Assembly (NCBI GenBank): GCA_019056875.1
Contig: DXJA01000411.1
Span: 1 to 25,555, forward strand
Origin: Candidatus Jordarchaeum madagascarense
Lineage (GTDB): Archaea > Asgardarchaeota > Jordiarchaeia > Jordiarchaeales > Jordiarchaeaceae
Length of the DNA stretch: 25,555 bases
Direction of reading: 5' to 3'
Below are positions 16,221-24,986 of this stretch, one piece after another. The first letter of the stretch is position 1, and each line of letters starts with the position of its first letter. The notes beneath the pieces were generated by a model that was not told the DNA's origin, searched no databases, and saw only the letters and a list, made by a program, of their open reading frames with translations. Made by a program: the position numbers and the translations under genes.

Positions 16221-17492
16221 CTATATCTGAGTCGTTTCAAACTCGCAGTGATCATCTCCCATAGCTATGCATTTTGTCTCTTTGCAAGACCACTTTTTCC
16301 CCGTAATTTCTTGTAACACTCCTAGTAAGCCTCCCTCATATAAAGCGTCAACAGGCTGATTCGATTTGCCCCTTAATTCAGCCAAGGAAGAATGAATTAG
16401 GAATTTCATATTACCGGATTTAAGATTACCCTCAAAGCCTAATAACTTACCATAGCCTCTAGCACTAAGGTATTTAAGGGTTGAAAGTAAAAGGCGATCC
16501 TCTTTTAATTTAAATTCCGATTCCACAGCTCTAACGTTTTTAGCTCCGAATTCTATACCTAGTTCTAAAACCATTTTTCTATATAGCTCATAATCAAGAT
16601 TTTCTTCTAAAGTTTTTAGAAGTTCCACTAGAAATTGAACAGGAAGTACAAGGCTTTTGGTTCCTAGTATAGAAACCTCACCTTTCTGATAAAAAATCTG
16701 ACCGTCTTCTAATTCATCTAAGTAGAAGGAAATAGGTGAAAAGGTTTCAAACTTGTCACCAGAAATATGATACGCAAGTCTTTTGTGTAAAATTCTTTTA
16801 ATCACTCCAACCATTGGGGTTTTAGAGACTTGTAAATAAGGATGAGGCAAGTCATTCTTCATTTCTAATCCAAGTTCTAGCACATAGCTTGCAAAGTGTT
16901 TTAGAGCATTTGTTATTTCTGATTCATGAATGTCTCTGTTTACCACACCGATGAAGATGTTACCATCCTGTTTTATAGTCCCTATTAGTTTTCTTAACAT
17001 CTTTAAAACAGCTTTTGAATCGAAATCTACTATGGTGGAGCTAACATTATGGTATAAGAAAATAATTTTGCTATTGGGAAACTTTGTCTTGGTTTTTTCT
17101 ATTGCTTGGTTAGCTTCATACAATATTCTATTTATATCGTTACTAACCAGCCTAACCCCGTTTAAATTTTCAGCGATTTCATCGGATTGAATTGGACTAG
17201 ATACAAGATCTAGATAAGTGAACCTCCCTTCTTCCACTTTTTGCAGTAAAAGTGGAACCTTTTCAGGCAGAAAAATGTGTTTAAATTTTTTTAAAGCTAG
17301 AATATAGGGTTCGTCTGTTTGAATCGCAACACAAGACATTCCTTGATCTATTAGATTGAAAGTAACTAGCATGCTAAGCAGCATCGCGTCGTTAAGTGTG
17401 GAGGAGTCTGCAGTAAAAAGCAGTACTTGTCCCCCAGAAAGTTTACCTAAAGAAAAGTCTATAACCGGTACTCCAGTTTCCTCTACTTTCAA
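16221..17492 (-). CDS. Degenerate KaiC/RecA-like + V4R domain protein, copy 4
   Basis: A 423-residue paralogue and the first of the four in transcription order. It starts at TTG 17490-17492 with GGGGATG upstream. Features are VLLFTADSSTLNDAMLLS in place of a P-loop, VSSTIVDFDSKAVLKMLRKL, GVVNRDIHES and the V4R end WSCKETKCIAMGDDHCEFE. It lies 68 nt upstream of copy 3 and 225 nt after the stop of the arrestin-like gene. TATA-like sequence sits in that spacer, so the four V4R genes may have their own promoter. Confidence 0.78.
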   Translation of the reverse strand: MKVEETGVPVIDFSLGKLSGGQVLLFTADSSTLNDAMLLSMLVTFNLIDQGMSCVAIQTDEPYILALKKFKHIFLPEKVPLLLQKVEEGRFTYLDLVSSPIQSDEIAENLNGVRLVSNDINRILYEANQAIEKTKTKFPNSKIIFLYHNVSSTIVDFDSKAVLKMLRKLIGTIKQDGNIFIGVVNRDIHESEITNALKHFASYVLELGLEMKNDLPHPYLQVSKTPMVGVIKRILHKRLAYHISGDKFETFSPISFYLDELEDGQIFYQKGEVSILGTKSLVLPVQFLVELLKTLEENLDYELYRKMVLELGIEFGAKNVRAVESEFKLKEDRLLLSTLKYLSARGYGKLLGFEGNLKSGNMKFLIHSSLAELRGKSNQPVDALYEGGLLGVLQEITGKKWSCKETKCIAMGDDHCEFETTQI

Positions 17493-17717
17493 ACTGCCAT
17501 CCCCTAAATTATTTTTATGTTTAAATGCTAGAATAATATAGCACTGCTTTTATTAAAGACATTTCCCTAGCCCTAAGAGTATAAAGTTTAAAGGCGTAAT
17601 AGGTTAGAGAATTCACTATTATGCGTGGGCATGATTTTAAAAAATTTGTTAAATAAACTAACAGGGATATAGAATAAAGAAATCTAGTGTATTATTGAAT
17701 TTTTGTGATTTTTTGTT
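17493..17717 (-). promoter_or_regulatory. Possible promoter region of the V4R gene cluster
   Basis: A 225-nt AT-rich spacer. Read on the minus strand it holds TATA-like stretches (CTATATTATTCTA near 17534-17546 and CATTTAAACATAAAA near 17514-17528) before the GGGGATG ribosome binding site. This is a visual prediction. Confidence 0.3.
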
Positions 17718-18875
17718 TTAAGTAGAATGTTTTATCTTAATCCTTTTATTTATGGTGTTTCCTTCGTTATCTTCGAAAGACAGTTGAAAGCTTTGAACCT
17801 TTTTTTCGCGTAATTCATAATTTAAGTCTACTTCTTTTCCTACGGGTAGCTTTTTGACCCCTAGCATATAAGGCGCTGTTTCAAATAGTTCTTCTTTTAT
17901 CCCAACAACTTTTATGGTAACTCCCTTGAGCTCTTTCTTCGTGTTGTTCGTCACGTGCATACTCAATCTCTTATCTTCTTTTTGTTCCACTGCAACCTCT
18001 AAGGATTGCGGTAGTATCTTTCCTTGTAATATACCCTTGGCTTTTGATTCTTCAAACAATCCCTCATCCCCGAGGGGTGGTAATAGGATATTTATAGGTA
18101 TCTGGAATTTGATACTCTCTCCAGTAATCTTGGTACATATGACATCTAGATACCAGTAGGAGTAAGCTCCGAATGTTTGGGACCATTGGGTTCTTTCGGT
18201 GGGCTCCCAGAAATAGTTGTAGCTGTGTTCAGCGTACTGAGGTATTCTTAGGGATAGATAACCTTGTGTAGGGTTCTTTTCCTCAACAGTGGTTAACGTC
18301 TCCGGGGGATTTCTTTTAATATGAACGCAAACCTTTGCGTATTTTGGACAAGCGCAGTTAATGTTTGTGTCGTGTACCAGATTTACTGTTAGGAGTTTCA
18401 ACCCCTCAGTTTTGTAGTTTAGTTTAATTATCTCACCCGGAAGCACTGAGTCCTTTTCGATGCTGAAGCTCATTCCCTTAATCGTGAGAGAAACAGGATT
18501 AGGTTCAAACTTTTGTTCCGATCTTATCTTTATCGGTCTCTCCGATACGATTTTGAATTCTTCACCGTGCTTGCCCGGTTTGCCAACTGATAGAGTTGCT
18601 TTAATAAGGTAATGAATATTTTTTCTTATAAGAGTAGGAACAGCTCTTCTGCTTATAGAGAGTTCACGTTCTCGAATGTAGGTTCCGTTTTCAAGAAATC
18701 CCTCACAAAATATTTCGCTTGTTGATAATGGAAGCTCATTTCCGCAGGGTAAGTTGGTCTGGAGGGTTAATCCACCCCACCAAATCTTTGTATCATCAGC
18801 AAGGTCGAACTTGGTTATGGTTCTAATGGAAGACCCCGCCGCTGCAGAATCCTTTGCACGCAACTCTATTGACAT
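17718..18875 (-). CDS. Arrestin-like protein with a C-terminal beta domain
   Basis: A 385-residue, strand-rich protein without membrane segments. The first 115 residues resemble an arrestin N-domain, with a pattern like IRKNIHYLIKATLSV leading into SERPIKI. Residues about 120-285 resemble the arrestin C-domain, ending in YLDVICTK...FQIPINILLPP. The last 95 residues (HVTNNTKKELKGVTIKVVG, then KEELFETAPY) look like the C-terminal domain of the FrhB-like protein at 19868 and of the 200-aa protein at 23822. A cysteine cluster (CACPKYAKVC) could bind metal. The ATG start follows the GTPase stop by 27 nt, so they are in one operon. Arrestin-like proteins are adaptors in eukaryotic membrane trafficking; here the fold call is by pattern and not certain. 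Confidence 0.6.
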   Translation of the reverse strand: MSIELRAKDSAAAGSSIRTITKFDLADDTKIWWGGLTLQTNLPCGNELPLSTSEIFCEGFLENGTYIRERELSISRRAVPTLIRKNIHYLIKATLSVGKPGKHGEEFKIVSERPIKIRSEQKFEPNPVSLTIKGMSFSIEKDSVLPGEIIKLNYKTEGLKLLTVNLVHDTNINCACPKYAKVCVHIKRNPPETLTTVEEKNPTQGYLSLRIPQYAEHSYNYFWEPTERTQWSQTFGAYSYWYLDVICTKITGESIKFQIPINILLPPLGDEGLFEESKAKGILQGKILPQSLEVAVEQKEDKRLSMHVTNNTKKELKGVTIKVVGIKEELFETAPYMLGVKKLPVGKEVDLNYELREKKVQSFQLSFEDNEGNTINKRIKIKHST

Positions 18876-18902
18876 TAGAAACTACCCTAATAATTGGATT
18901 AT

Positions 18903-19817
18903 TCAACTCTCGGCGTGGGCTCTAACCACAAGGTCGGCAAACATAGACATATCGGAGAGCAGTGATTCAATTTTTTCCTCAGCACCCTTGTCTAGCTCTT
19001 GGGTTTTCATTATTAGTACAGCTATTATGAATTTGAATACGTGCAGGGAAATCTCCTTGTCTCCTTCTAGTCCCCGTCCGCTGAATTCTGCGGAATCAGA
19101 CATAAAGAAGTTTTCCCTCAAATTGTTGCATGCACCTATGAAGTCTCTTAAGTCACCTCTCAGCTGCAGCCCGGTGCTGATGCCCTGAACATTGTGTACA
19201 ATTACGTTACCCGCGGTGTCACTGATAATAATTCTCGCGGGGATTTCACCTAATTGTTTCTGAGCAGACTCAACATGTTTTTCGAGAGACTCGTAACTTG
19301 CAACTAGTATATCTCTAAAGATTTCGGCAAGCCTTTCCTGCTCATAGATGGAGGTAACATGAAACTCAGGTTTCCATTCAGAGAATAGATCCATGAATAT
19401 ACCCTTAGCTTTTTCTAGATTCGTGTCAAGAAGCTCTTTCATGTAGTCTTGTAGATCATATTTGTGGAAGAAAATGTGTACCGCTGGTTTAATTTTATTC
19501 TTTTTAAACAAATCTATTATGTTGGTGAAGTATTTCTTCGCTTCCTCAAAGCCTTCAGGCTCGTGAAGGTCAATAATTGGAATTAGCACATCTGTTCCTG
19601 AAAATACCTTCGGGTCACTCATGTAAGATTCCCGATACTGTTCCTGACCTCCAAAATCAAATATCGAAACTTCCAAGCCAAGGAAGGGGTGTCTCCTTAT
19701 CTCATACATGATGGTTGGAGCTGCACCCTTAGTTTGTTCAGGTTTTCTGCCAGCAAATGTAGTCATATATATGCTTGTTTTTCCACATCCAGATAAACCA
19801 ACCAACGAGATTTTCAA
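18903..19817 (-). CDS. Rag/Gtr-like small GTPase with C-terminal roadblock/longin-like region
   Basis: About 304 residues. GTPase motifs are clear: G1 GLSGCGKTS (about 7-15), G2 Thr in APTIMYE, G3 DFGGQEQYRES (about 54), and G4 FFHKYDL, where HKxD is the Rag/Gtr form of NKxD. After the G domain (about residue 185) a longer C-terminal region (ARIIISDTAGNVIVHNVQG...) looks like the roadblock/longin-type domain that Rag GTPases carry. Rag proteins act in nutrient signalling in eukaryotes, and Asgard archaea are known for many such GTPases. No lipid-modified C-terminus is seen. Start chosen at TTG 19815-19817, nine bases after GGAGG, instead of GTG at 19838 which precedes that site. It lies between the FrhB-like and arrestin-like genes. 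Confidence 0.85.
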   Translation of the reverse strand: MKISLVGLSGCGKTSIYMTTFAGRKPEQTKGAAPTIMYEIRRHPFLGLEVSIFDFGGQEQYRESYMSDPKVFSGTDVLIPIIDLHEPEGFEEAKKYFTNIIDLFKKNKIKPAVHIFFHKYDLQDYMKELLDTNLEKAKGIFMDLFSEWKPEFHVTSIYEQERLAEIFRDILVASYESLEKHVESAQKQLGEIPARIIISDTAGNVIVHNVQGISTGLQLRGDLRDFIGACNNLRENFFMSDSAEFSGRGLEGDKEISLHVFKFIIAVLIMKTQELDKGAEEKIESLLSDMSMFADLVVRAHAES

Positions 19818-19867
19818 TGTACTCTTCCTCCGCACCACATTTGAATCATATTACTATTTAACGTTTA

Positions 19868-21367
19868 TTATTCCGTTTTTTTACCTTCCATTTCTTTCAC
19901 ATTAAACTTTTGTGATAGAATCGTTCCCTGCCTATCGGAAATAGTTAACAGGTATTCTTTATCATTCTCGGCCCTAGGATAAGCGAATTCAAGCTCCTCA
20001 AAGGGATACCATGTTTCAATATACGTTTCCCAAGAATTAGTCTCAAATAAATCCTCCAACTGGGCAATCCTCACCTTCACACCGTTTATAGTCTTCCCCG
20101 AATTATTTGACAAAGTCAACTGAAGCATAGTATTGCCCTCAACAAACCGAGCCTCTGAAACCTTAAGCAGCTTGCGCAGAGCACGCTCCGCTATACCTTC
20201 CTTTTCTTTAGTTTTCTCCTCAGCCAAAGGTATCGCTCCCACTCTTTCCACAGGTTCCGGAACCCCCGCGGTGGTTGGAACATATTTCAAAACATAGGTG
20301 TGACGCCTTCTCTCAGTGTACATTTGTACCTTCTTCAACCTCGCTAGGTTCAACACTCTTTGGAGACCCTCCCGGTCTAAGGGCTCCAAAACCAGATAAC
20401 CGTTTTCCATAGCGTCCTCAAGAAGTTCATTAGCCACACCTGTCCGAACCAGTATTGTTGAGTACCCGTCAGGGGACCCCACGCTACCAACGGATATGTC
20501 CGCCTGTTCAGAGGTAAGATCCCGACAGTAGTGACAACTAGTTGAACGATATTTATCAAGCTCTTTGACGGTCCAAGCACCAGTCTTATCAGCATCATAG
20601 CTTATGTTAAATTTTCCACCCGCAATACCCATCTTACTAATAGAACTTAGAGGTATCCCTTGCTCTTCCTCAAAAAACTCTTTAAGCCCCTCATGAGAGA
20701 AAGAGTCCATACAAAACAGCCCTACCTTCAGGATTTTTGCCTTCATAAATAAGTGCAGCAGGCCAAAGGGTTGCGTCTGCATCTTGGCAACAGCGTCTAT
20801 GTTGCAGGGAGTACCCACAAAAGCTATAGAACGATAACCCTTATCTATTGCCTCCACCAAGGCTTCAACGGTTTGGCTATGAGAGTAAACACTACCCGAA
20901 GATTTCAAAAGCTCCTCAGAACTAGTAACTATCCTCGCAACAGGCTTCCAAGGGTCCTCCTCACTTTTCATAGTCACTATTGCTGCATCTATTAACCCAT
21001 TATCCATAGCATACATTAAAAGAGAAGTTACAACCCCACCATCCTGACCATTCACCTTATCTAAAGCAGACTTACCGACAAAAGCCGCAACATAGTCACC
21101 AACCAAGGCCTTTACCGAAGTTATCGTCTTCGCGCAAGCTCTGTAGCAGATGCCGCAAGCACTACATTTTCCGATCAGTTTTGGGGTTTCGCCTTCCATT
21201 ATGAGGGCTTTTTCTGGGCAGATGCTGACGCAGGTGCCGCAGGCGCTACACACGCCGCTTCTTATTACTTCTTGGTTTAAGCGTCCGAAATTTTCAAGTT
21301 TTTTTACTTTTAGAAGTCTTTCGGGAAACGTGTAGCTTACGTACCCTTTTTCCTCCTCGTTCAACAC
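19868..21367 (-). CDS. Ferredoxin / FrhB-like protein with a C-terminal beta domain
   Basis: A 499-residue protein. Two ferredoxin sites lie at about 40-79 (CSACGTCVSICP, CSACGICYRAC). An FrhB/FdhB-type region follows: NGQDGGVVTSLLMYAM, AFVGTPCNIDAVAK, GLFCMDSF, CHYCRDLTSEQADISVG and GYSTILVRT. These parts would bind FAD and iron-sulfur clusters and exchange electrons with F420, NAD(P)H or a protein partner. About 30 linker residues lead to a C-terminal domain (about 404-495; LTLSNNSGKTINGV, then LEDLFETNSWETY and WYPFEELEF) shared with the protein at 23822 and the arrestin-like protein. Start is GTG at 21365-21367 or the next TTG. The GTPase gene begins about 50 nt after its stop. The domain mix of a redox enzyme plus adaptor-like module is uncommon. 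Confidence 0.85.
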   Translation of the reverse strand: MLNEEEKGYVSYTFPERLLKVKKLENFGRLNQEVIRSGVCSACGTCVSICPEKALIMEGETPKLIGKCSACGICYRACAKTITSVKALVGDYVAAFVGKSALDKVNGQDGGVVTSLLMYAMDNGLIDAAIVTMKSEEDPWKPVARIVTSSEELLKSSGSVYSHSQTVEALVEAIDKGYRSIAFVGTPCNIDAVAKMQTQPFGLLHLFMKAKILKVGLFCMDSFSHEGLKEFFEEEQGIPLSSISKMGIAGGKFNISYDADKTGAWTVKELDKYRSTSCHYCRDLTSEQADISVGSVGSPDGYSTILVRTGVANELLEDAMENGYLVLEPLDREGLQRVLNLARLKKVQMYTERRRHTYVLKYVPTTAGVPEPVERVGAIPLAEEKTKEKEGIAERALRKLLKVSEARFVEGNTMLQLTLSNNSGKTINGVKVRIAQLEDLFETNSWETYIETWYPFEELEFAYPRAENDKEYLLTISDRQGTILSQKFNVKEMEGKKTE

Positions 21368-21492
21368 GTTTTTCTCTCCTTTCTCTTGTTTTCTCTGGTT
21401 TTTTAAACGTAAATCTAGTCTTCCTATGACAATCTATTGGGATTTGAGTGTACTTTTATTTGTCTGAATTATAGTTGGAATTATAACTATTG

Positions 21493-21512
21493 CCGAGTAT
21501 ATAAATTTTTTA
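21493..21512 (-). promoter_or_regulatory. TATA-like promoter of the FrhB-GTPase-arrestin operon
   Basis: On the minus strand the sequence reads AAAAAATTTATATACTCGGC, with an A-rich BRE-like part before TTTATATA. A start site about 25 nt on would lie near 21470. Predicted by eye. Confidence 0.4.
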
Positions 21513-21593
21513 GAAGAGTCTAGACCTACGTTATAGAACCTTGAACTCCAATATTACACATTTTTTGCTTACTTAATACCTTTTCGATTGTGC

Positions 21594-21634
21594 AATAAAA
21601 ATTAAAAAACGGTTTGCACACGACGGAAATCGTC
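21594..21634 (-). terminator. Likely terminator of the C25 protease gene
   Basis: On the minus strand a short hairpin GACG-ATTTC-CGTC (21622-21634) is followed, about 13 nt later, by a T-rich run (CGTTTTTTAATTTTTATT). U-rich tracts end transcription in archaea; the hairpin is small. Confidence 0.4.
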
Positions 21635-21676
21635 CACATTAGGGATAATTTTTTATTTTCAGGTAAAGGTTGAGGG

Positions 21677-23695
21677 TTACTCTTCCTTGGAAGGCCAAGC
21701 AAAAATAGCCACCGCAGCGCAGATAAGGAAAGGAGTTGACAACCACAAAATGTTCTGAAGATAGTTATCAGTAAAATTAATTATCACCGGTAAGATCAGC
21801 GGAGTCATGGCTGAACTTTGAACACATACTTCCTGAGCATCTGAAAAGGTGCGATACCCCTCCGAATCCACTGCGCTAACATAAAACACCACACTATGGT
21901 TATTAAAGTAGAATGAATCCACAACCATGCTATAAGAGTTCTCAGATAGAGAATACGTGGAATTAACGATTACTTTACGATAATCAGTCACCACGATTTC
22001 TAATTCAGCTACTCCCTGAGGATCACTGCAATAAACCTGTATTGTAAACTGTTCCCCAGGATTGATTCTCATAGGAGCATCTATAACAAAGGTTGTAGGT
22101 TGGTCTGCTGTGACGCCTACGTCTAGAACAGTTGTGTTATACAAAAAGTTGGGCTTTGAAACTGTGATGTTATAGCTCCCCGTCTGAGGCGCAGGAATTC
22201 GTATACTACCATCTGACTCGGTAAGATAGGTGTGATAATAGTTTGTACCATTGATGCAAACCAAAGCACCATCCAATGGAACATCCTCCTCGCTCTTAAC
22301 CATGATCTGCATCATCTGCCCAGGAACAGGCGTAGATTCGGGCAGGATAATATTCAAACTTTGGGGGATATTCGTCCAGATCGAAAGCTCCGGATCACCT
22401 AGAAGAATATATTCCAAAAACTCTTGTCGATACTCAAAGTTTCCAGCCATCCTCGCTAAACCCACTTCCTGGTAGTACTGATATTTACTCTCATAGAGTG
22501 CATATCCTGGACGCTGAGAAAATAAACCATCATCAGTTTTGAAGAATATTTCAAAGAACAACGCGTCCAAAAGGGAATCTAACAGATCATTAACGGTATC
22601 CCCTCCAAAACTATTTCTCGTCGCTCCAATATATGCCACCGCTCCACTGTCTGGATTTTTCAACATGGCTTCACCTATACAATATTTGTCATCCAGACGT
22701 AGAGTTGAACAGGCTGAGGCAAAAACTAATGGTAATTGACATTCATTATTTAAGCTATCAGCTTCCGAAGAACTAAAATAGTGAGCTCCACCCTGAGATA
22801 CCGTAACAATAGAGTCCGAGCCGTGAGAGCATAAGTTAACTATTGCGCATCCCGCGTTTATTGCACTAGTAAAGCTAGCTAGAGTTAGATTATCATAATA
22901 TCTATTAGAGTCATAAAATAGATTAGTAAAACTCATGCCCATTTCTTGAGGTATAACGTAACCGCGGATATAGTTTTTGATTCTCCAACCTTGAATATCG
23001 AGACCTTTATTTATTTCCGCTCCTGCGAAAACTGCTGTTCGCATCCAGTCTCCTGTCCTGTTTTCTATGTCTCTTTCATAGGTGAGAGTCTTGTTTATCA
23101 TGTCTACAAGTTCAGTCACGGTTGAGGCAGGAAATCTTCCGACGTATAGTTCCGGAATCCAATCTATTTCACCGAACTCCCCGTATAGACCATTACCGTT
23201 ATTATCAAAGCTACTATCCAAAGCGGCATAGTAATAGTCGCTGGGAACTCCGTATCCAGATCCGGTCCAAAAGTATCTTATGGGAATTTCACCCGTGTCC
23301 CCTGCCAATAGAACCCAATGAATATTCCACTGGTTATATGCGTATTTTAGAAAGTTACGTATTTGTTCTTGTGGGTCTTTTCCATCATAGTTACTGTAGA
23401 TATATGTTGTGTTAAATATGGTTGCGGGTATTCCTTTCTGTGTTTTCCATTCTGCGAATTGTGTTAGATTGGTGTTGTTAGCCCAGTTTGAGGGGGCTAT
23501 TATTACGTATTGTGTGGTGTTTGTTTTTAGAATGAGTGGTGTGGGCACATTTTGTATTTGCATTGATTGTTGATTCTGTGAAATAACAATTGGAACCCAA
23601 AAATTAGGGGCGGGAAGAAATAGTAAAGGAACTGCCATGGTTATCAGAACTATTAAAAGGCTGAGCTTGATGAGTGAAAATTTCAAGGCAATCAC
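21677..23695 (-). CDS. Peptidase C25 (gingipain-like) protease, membrane-anchored and extracellular
   Basis: A 672-residue protein. An N-terminal hydrophobic stretch (about 8-28) is a signal peptide or anchor. The C25 catalytic domain (about 60-450) contains YVIIAPSNW, LLAGDTGEIPIRY, the catalytic His in NLCSHGSDS (His291) and the catalytic Cys in VFASACST (Cys329). Then come beta-sandwich domains (about 455-640), one resembling a carboxypeptidase-regulatory-like or Ig-like fold. A C-terminal membrane span (about 648-668, ILWLSTPFLICAAVAIFAW) is followed by PSKEE, so the bulk should be outside the cell. Many NxS/T sites would allow N-glycosylation. The start is GTG at 23693-23695. C25 enzymes cleave after Arg or Lys in gingipains; specificity here is unknown. 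It may digest extracellular protein to feed the cell. Confidence 0.85.
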   Translation of the reverse strand: MIALKFSLIKLSLLIVLITMAVPLLFLPAPNFWVPIVISQNQQSMQIQNVPTPLILKTNTTQYVIIAPSNWANNTNLTQFAEWKTQKGIPATIFNTTYIYSNYDGKDPQEQIRNFLKYAYNQWNIHWVLLAGDTGEIPIRYFWTGSGYGVPSDYYYAALDSSFDNNGNGLYGEFGEIDWIPELYVGRFPASTVTELVDMINKTLTYERDIENRTGDWMRTAVFAGAEINKGLDIQGWRIKNYIRGYVIPQEMGMSFTNLFYDSNRYYDNLTLASFTSAINAGCAIVNLCSHGSDSIVTVSQGGAHYFSSSEADSLNNECQLPLVFASACSTLRLDDKYCIGEAMLKNPDSGAVAYIGATRNSFGGDTVNDLLDSLLDALFFEIFFKTDDGLFSQRPGYALYESKYQYYQEVGLARMAGNFEYRQEFLEYILLGDPELSIWTNIPQSLNIILPESTPVPGQMMQIMVKSEEDVPLDGALVCINGTNYYHTYLTESDGSIRIPAPQTGSYNITVSKPNFLYNTTVLDVGVTADQPTTFVIDAPMRINPGEQFTIQVYCSDPQGVAELEIVVTDYRKVIVNSTYSLSENSYSMVVDSFYFNNHSVVFYVSAVDSEGYRTFSDAQEVCVQSSAMTPLILPVIINFTDNYLQNILWLSTPFLICAAVAIFAWPSKEE

Positions 23696-23821
23696 TCTTT
23701 TTTTTTAAAATATTAGTGTGTAGCAATTAATTTAATTTTATGTTGTGAACATTTGGTTAATTTTTCATCGAATTTTTGGGAAAGTAGCATTTTTTGGTTT
23801 CTTGATTCTTTGGGTTGGTTT

Positions 23822-24424
23822 TTATTGCATTTCTTTTATTGAGATTTTTTTTACTAGTAGTTTTTCGGTTCGGTCTTCGATTTTTAGGATGTATTCGCCG
23901 TCATTGTCGACTCGTGGGTACTGGAATACTAGTTCTTCGTAGGGGAACCAAAGTTCGACCATCGTGTCCCAAGAATATGTTTCAAAAAACTCTTCAATGT
24001 GCGCAATGGCTATTTTTATGTTCTCTAAGCTTTTCTCGGAATTGTTTTTAACCGTTATTTTCAGTTTCTTTTTACCATCAGTAAATTCCACACCTACCAG
24101 TTCTATAGGGCTTTCAGGAATGTGCTCAATAGCTCTCGTCTCTATCGCACTCTTTCCAGATAATGGAACCGCTCTCGCCTGTGGACCAGTGACATCGTAC
24201 ATATTGCTAAGAAGGAAGTACACTAGATTTCTCTGTTTTTCCACATCACTCTGCAGAGCATCCATCAATTCGGAGGATATTATCGGTATGGAAATCTCAC
24301 AAATGTTTGTTAGTCCGTTTTCTATCTCCTCCCCGTCTTTGATAAGTTTAGTATCCCCATTGGTTTTAATTGGCTTAGAACAGACCAAGTCTTTCTCTAT
24401 GAGAATATAGAGCTTATCCTTCAA
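23822..24424 (-). CDS. Unknown protein with the shared C-terminal beta domain (200 aa)
   Basis: A 200-residue protein. The first 105 residues are not recognised. From about 110 to the end (KITVKNNSEKSLENIKIAI, then HIEEFFETYSWDTM, LWFPYEELVFQYPRVDNDGEY and ISIKEM) it closely follows the C-terminal domain of the FrhB-like protein at 19868, including the FET-SW and FP-EEL-F-YPR elements. The related end of the arrestin-like protein is more distant. The start is TTG at 24422-24424, with GGGAT just upstream, 15 nt after the stop of the 143-aa gene, so the two are probably co-transcribed. No membrane segments. It may be an adaptor for the same partner as the FrhB-like enzyme (inference). Confidence 0.75.
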   Translation of the reverse strand: MKDKLYILIEKDLVCSKPIKTNGDTKLIKDGEEIENGLTNICEISIPIISSELMDALQSDVEKQRNLVYFLLSNMYDVTGPQARAVPLSGKSAIETRAIEHIPESPIELVGVEFTDGKKKLKITVKNNSEKSLENIKIAIAHIEEFFETYSWDTMVELWFPYEELVFQYPRVDNDGEYILKIEDRTEKLLVKKISIKEMQ

Positions 24425-24439
24425 ACTATCCCTGATTTT

Positions 24440-24871
24440 TTAGAGTAAAACGCTAAGTAACTTGTCTCCTAACGGTTTAGCCAAACCGACAGGCACACTA
24501 ACTACGAGAACGAAAACCTCCTCTGTTTCAGCGGACATACCTGCCCTCTGTTTTTCTCTAGCCGACTTAGCCTTGAACTTTGTAGCAGCATACACCTTCC
24601 CTCCAAATTCTAAATCAACTCGATTCAATCCTTCTTCTTTAAAATCCTCTGCGCCAAGCCACCACACAGGGTGCTTCTGAATTATCCTCAATGTTTCCAC
24701 ATCATTCTTCAGGCTCTCTGGGCATGTAAACAAAGTGAGGTGTCCTTTAGCCTCGTGAAAGTAGCATAGAAAAATTCCTATCAAACCCTCAAAAATGTTC
24801 GTAGGATGCTCTTCCCCTTTTTGTTCAATCTCGAGGCCATTGATTTTATTACTATCCAGCTTTTTAGACAT
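24440..24871 (-). CDS. Unknown 143-aa protein, possibly longin/roadblock-like
   Basis: A 143-residue cytoplasmic protein with ATG start. The segment GIFLCYFHEAKGHLTLFTC followed by PESL resembles the first strands of longin-type domains, and the VFVLVVSVPVGLAKPLGDKL end suits a final strand and helix, but the match is only a pattern. An aromatic turn (HPVWWLGAEDF) is notable. No metal or catalytic motif is seen. It is followed at once by the 200-aa gene. Given the Rag-like GTPase nearby, a longin-like partner would make sense, yet I treat function as unknown. Confidence 0.6.
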   Translation of the reverse strand: MSKKLDSNKINGLEIEQKGEEHPTNIFEGLIGIFLCYFHEAKGHLTLFTCPESLKNDVETLRIIQKHPVWWLGAEDFKEEGLNRVDLEFGGKVYAATKFKAKSAREKQRAGMSAETEEVFVLVVSVPVGLAKPLGDKLLSVLL

Positions 24872-24986
24872 ATTAATGCACCAGAGACAAACAGTGAAAC
24901 GATGATAAATCCACCTTTTGCATTATTCAATTTTCCTTTTTTTCAACGTTCAAGTATTGGGGTTCTAGATTGTCATCCTAATTATT

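Larger units (their letters stand above)
21368..21676. other. Intergenic region between the C25 protease and the FrhB/GTPase operon
   Basis: No gene is seen in these 309 nt. On the minus strand it holds the likely protease terminator at its far end and a TATA-like element (TTTATATACTC, about 21496-21506) upstream of the FrhB-like gene, with a leader of roughly 100 nt. Confidence 0.5.

Noticed and set aside
23964..24410. Plus-strand open frame opposite the 200-aa gene
   Set aside because: It is the antisense of a gene with clear homology to a neighbour, with no ribosome binding site and no family match.
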